A DNA stretch of 64,000 nucleotides from Sulfurospirillum sp. UCH001 (GTDB taxonomy: Bacteria; Campylobacterota; Campylobacteria; Campylobacterales; Sulfurospirillaceae). The position numbers and the translations under genes were made by a program. Of the stretch, positions 61,837 to 64,000 are shown one piece after another. Position 1 is the first letter of the stretch. Each line of letters starts with the position of its first letter. The notes under the pieces were generated by a model, which saw nothing but the letters and a program-made list of their open reading frames with translations, was not told the origin of the DNA and searched no databases. Location: the NCBI RefSeq assembly GCF_001548035.1, contig NZ_AP014723.1, positions 2,170,001 to 2,234,000 of the forward strand, given 5' to 3'.

Positions 61837-62795
61837 AGCCAGACTCCATTACGTATAAAATAAATGATTGGGTAGAGTGAGATGATAACCACATAGAGAG
61901 TATTGAAGCACAAAGAACGCTTGCTAAAACATCGCTCTTTCTCTTTTACGATAAACGATACCACTGCTCCTGCCATTCCATAAAATGTTCCTAAAAAGAG
62001 TACGGTATAAAGCAGATACCCCACGTAATAATAGTCCTTTTGCAATAAGCAAAACGGACAGCGGTGTGTAGGCAATTCATAAATATAGGAGCTAAAGAAA
62101 ACAATCAAAGCGATAATCGCAAAAATGAGAAACATAGCATTGCAGAAGAGAGTTAGCACGCTATTTTTAAGCCAAAAAGCCAATAAAGTCATCGCAAAAA
62201 AGCCATAAAAGAGCCCTACCCAAAGGAGTTCATCCACCGCAAAAAGAAGCGAGATATACGAACTGCTAGATGCTGAGAAAAGCGTACCACAGCAGCTAAC
62301 GATTTTACTGATGTTGAGGCTCATAAAAAAGGCTATTTCAAGTCCAATTTCGACAAACAAAGGAAGAGAAAACACCACAAAAAGGATAAATTTTAGTCGT
62401 GTAAACGGAAGCGTCTCGGAGTTAATATCCAAAGCGTGCAACACTACCCAAAACCCAAAAAGATAGAGATTAAAAAGTTTAAACAGTGTGAGATACAGCC
62501 CAAAATCCACCGAATTAACCACACCACTAGCACACATGGCACCTGCTATGATGTTTGAGAGCTTATCACAGGTATAGATAAAAAAGGCAAACAGAGGCAG
62601 TTTAAGCATAAAGATGTATTTAATGATAGTCGCAACCAAGTAGCTCTGTTTGGTAAGGCGATACTGAAGCGGTGTACTTGCATCATTATTCCAATAAAGT
62701 GCGAGCCTAAACGAGAGAAAAAAAGCAATCACGCCAAAAAAAAGAAAAATAGCATCCAGCGTTAAAAGAGCGATAATCTCGGGCGTTAAACTCAT
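61833..62795 (-). CDS. Polytopic membrane protein with two cysteine pairs
   Basis: A 320-residue protein with about eight or nine membrane helices. Cysteines at VSCCGTLFS (about 159) and in THRCPFCLLQK (about 256) lie at helix ends on what may be the periplasmic side. The CPFCLLQ segment recalls the CxxC turn of DsbB-type oxidoreductases, but the overall sequence does not match DsbB. It overlaps both neighbours by 4 bp, between an ABC ATPase and a NosL protein. A role in thiol or copper redox chemistry of the envelope is a guess. Confidence 0.6.
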   Translation of the reverse strand: MSLTPEIIALLTLDAIFLFFGVIAFFLSFRLALYWNNDASTPLQYRLTKQSYLVATIIKYIFMLKLPLFAFFIYTCDKLSNIIAGAMCASGVVNSVDFGLYLTLFKLFNLYLFGFWVVLHALDINSETLPFTRLKFILFVVFSLPLFVEIGLEIAFFMSLNISKIVSCCGTLFSASSSSYISLLFAVDELLWVGLFYGFFAMTLLAFWLKNSVLTLFCNAMFLIFAIIALIVFFSSYIYELPTHRCPFCLLQKDYYYVGYLLYTVLFLGTFYGMAGAVVSFIVKEKERCFSKRSLCFNTLYVVIISLYPIIYFIRNGVWL

Positions 62796-63460
62796 AAGAT
62801 CATCTCACCATTTTTTATTTCAATAATACGATCTACAAAGGGTACCTCAAAAAAGAGCGGATCATGCGTTGCGATCAGTTGTGTTACGCCTTGTTGTTTA
62901 AGCGTTTCAAATTCTGCGATTAATGCCATGGAGAGTGTTTCATCAAGGTTCGCCGTTGGCTCATCCGCAAGAATAATGGAAGGGTTATTGACCAATGCTC
63001 TTGCAATGGCAACACGTTGTTGTTCACCGCCTGAGAGACGGTTCACCCGCATCTTTGCTTTATGCGCAATACCGCACTGCTCCATAACAGCCTTAGCTTT
63101 CTCTTCTAAGCTATTGGGGGAGAGATTTTCAGGGATCAGTGGGGCTATCACATTCTCAAGGGCTGAAAGGTGAGATATGAGATGAAATTTTTGGAAGATA
63201 AATCCAATATTCTTTCGTCTAAGCTGTGCGCTAAAGGATTCAGGCAATTTAGAGATCTCTTTACCATCCACACTGATTGTTCCACTGCTTGGTTGCATGA
63301 GTCCAGCAATAAGGGAAAGTAAGGTACTCTTTCCACTACCGCTTGAGCCTTTAAGCACCACGCATTCACCTTTTTTAATCTCTAAAGAGATCTTTTTAAG
63401 GGCATGTGCTTCTTCATCTCCTTGCATAAACTGTTTGCATACTTCGTGAAGGACTATCAT
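62792..63460 (-). CDS. LolD/MacB-type ABC transporter ATPase
   Basis: A 222-residue ATPase. Walker A GSSGSGKST (about 38-46), Q-loop FIFQKFHLIS, signature LSGGEQQRVAIARALVNNP, Walker B ILADEPTANLDE and switch ATHDPLFFE. The sequence groups with LolD/FtsE/MacB ATPases, which drive FtsX-type permeases; the next gene encodes one (4-bp overlap). It could serve that permease, and, lacking another ATPase, the NosY-like one as well. Confidence 0.92.
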   Translation of the reverse strand: MIVLHEVCKQFMQGDEEAHALKKISLEIKKGECVVLKGSSGSGKSTLLSLIAGLMQPSSGTISVDGKEISKLPESFSAQLRRKNIGFIFQKFHLISHLSALENVIAPLIPENLSPNSLEEKAKAVMEQCGIAHKAKMRVNRLSGGEQQRVAIARALVNNPSIILADEPTANLDETLSMALIAEFETLKQQGVTQLIATHDPLFFEVPFVDRIIEIKNGEMIL

Positions 63461-64000
63461 CGCATCACCTCGTCAGCATCAAGTGTTGAAGCTCTCCATG
63501 CGGGAATGAGGGTCGCTGCAATATAAATGGGCACACTGAGTAAAAAGAGTAAAACCAGCATTGAACCATCTACACTAAAGGGAAGCGCAAAAGAGGGTTT
63601 GAGTGCAGAATAGCCCATAAAAAGATTTCTAAGAAGGGGAGCTTGCAGGGCGTACACATAAAACAGTGATCCTGTTACCCCAAGCAAGAAAGCGCTTAAT
63701 GAGAGTGTGAAGCTTTCATAAAACTTCTCTTTTAAAATGTCATCACTGCTCCATCCAATGGCTTTTAAAATACCAATTTCTCTCTTCTCTTCAGAGCTGA
63801 GTCCACTGGTTTTATCATAGATAATGATAAAAAAGGCAAAGGCACAGATACTAAAGAGCGCTAGGAAGAAGCCGCTTTTATAATCAAAAATATTCTGGTA
63901 ACTCACCCTAATGTCATCTTGGGTGATGGTTCTCATATCGGGGTAGCGTTCATTGATTTTTTGCACGATAGTAGCGATCTCTTTGATATTGGCAACTTTT
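63457..64000 (-). CDS. FtsX/MacB-type ABC permease, 5' end outside window (partial)
   Basis: About 180 residues of the C-terminal half, with three membrane helices: one at KSGFFLALFSICAFAFFIII, and the pattern EIGILKAIGWSSDDILKEKF that is the FtsX/MacB mechanotransmission-type loop. The end is LIPAWRASTLDADEVMR, also typical (PAWRAAxxxPxExLR). The frame is open through the window end, so the true start lies beyond 64000. It pairs with the LolD-type ATPase. Confidence 0.88.
   Translation of the reverse strand, partial: KVANIKEIATIVQKINERYPDMRTITQDDIRVSYQNIFDYKSGFFLALFSICAFAFFIIIYDKTSGLSSEEKREIGILKAIGWSSDDILKEKFYESFTLSLSAFLLGVTGSLFYVYALQAPLLRNLFMGYSALKPSFALPFSVDGSMLVLLFLLSVPIYIAATLIPAWRASTLDADEVMR

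Overview
This window looks like the chromosome of a free-living, respiratory Campylobacterota (epsilonproteobacterium), most plausibly Sulfurospirillum or a close relative. The evidence is the S10-spc-alpha ribosomal cluster without rpmD, the zinc-type S14, the aroC-rnc-rnhA-LapB-like-dnaG neighbourhood, the many chemosensory genes, and an arsenate-respiration-like locus. The genus is an inference; no 16S gene is present.

Layout. (1) 1-14598: NifU-like protein and a TPR fragment, then the long minus-strand S10/spc/alpha operon (rpsJ to rplQ) with secY, map and infA, read from a sigma70-type promoter at 14570-14598. (2) 14768-26254: housekeeping block with an AAA ATPase, an RsbU-type phosphatase, rnhB, feoAB, aroC, rnc, rnhA, a LapB-like TPR protein, dnaG and a PP-loop ATPase. 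(3) 26316-39604: chemosensory block. A plus-strand CheY / CheC-type phosphatase / GGDEF trio faces a large minus-strand operon, cheY-cheW-mcp-STAS-cheA-cheR-kinase-cheD-cheB-PAS kinase-response regulator. (4) 40349-59590: an integration hot spot at tRNA-Ala(GGC). The 3' end of the tRNA is repeated at 48920 and, degenerate, at 57308. Segment 1 holds a tyrosine integrase truncated by an IS3-family element, a putative abortive-infection membrane protein, and a four-gene operon (DndC-like sulfurtransferase, DUF262 protein, DUF3696 ATPase, unknown protein) that resembles an uncharacterised defence system. Segment 2 is flanked by a ~365-bp direct repeat. It carries a respiratory arsenate reductase-like operon (arrC-arrA-arrB) with a divergent periplasmic binding protein / histidine kinase / sigma54 activator module and a clear -24/-12 promoter. 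Segment 3 is phage debris and a second IS3-family element that has beheaded a GGDEF gene. (5) 59978-64000: a minus-strand cluster of two NosL-family proteins, a NosY-like permease, a membrane protein with two cysteine pairs, and a LolD/FtsX-type ABC transporter cut by the window end.

How it fits together. The core half is ordinary growth machinery. The accessory half combines environmental sensing, island-borne anaerobic respiration, putative phage defence and metal/copper-related envelope functions. The strongest candidate for an undescribed system is the 43324-48406 operon. It combines protein types reminiscent of DndB, DndC and DndD (a DGQxR-type protein, a DndC-like protein and an ABC-like ATPase) without the canonical dnd genes.
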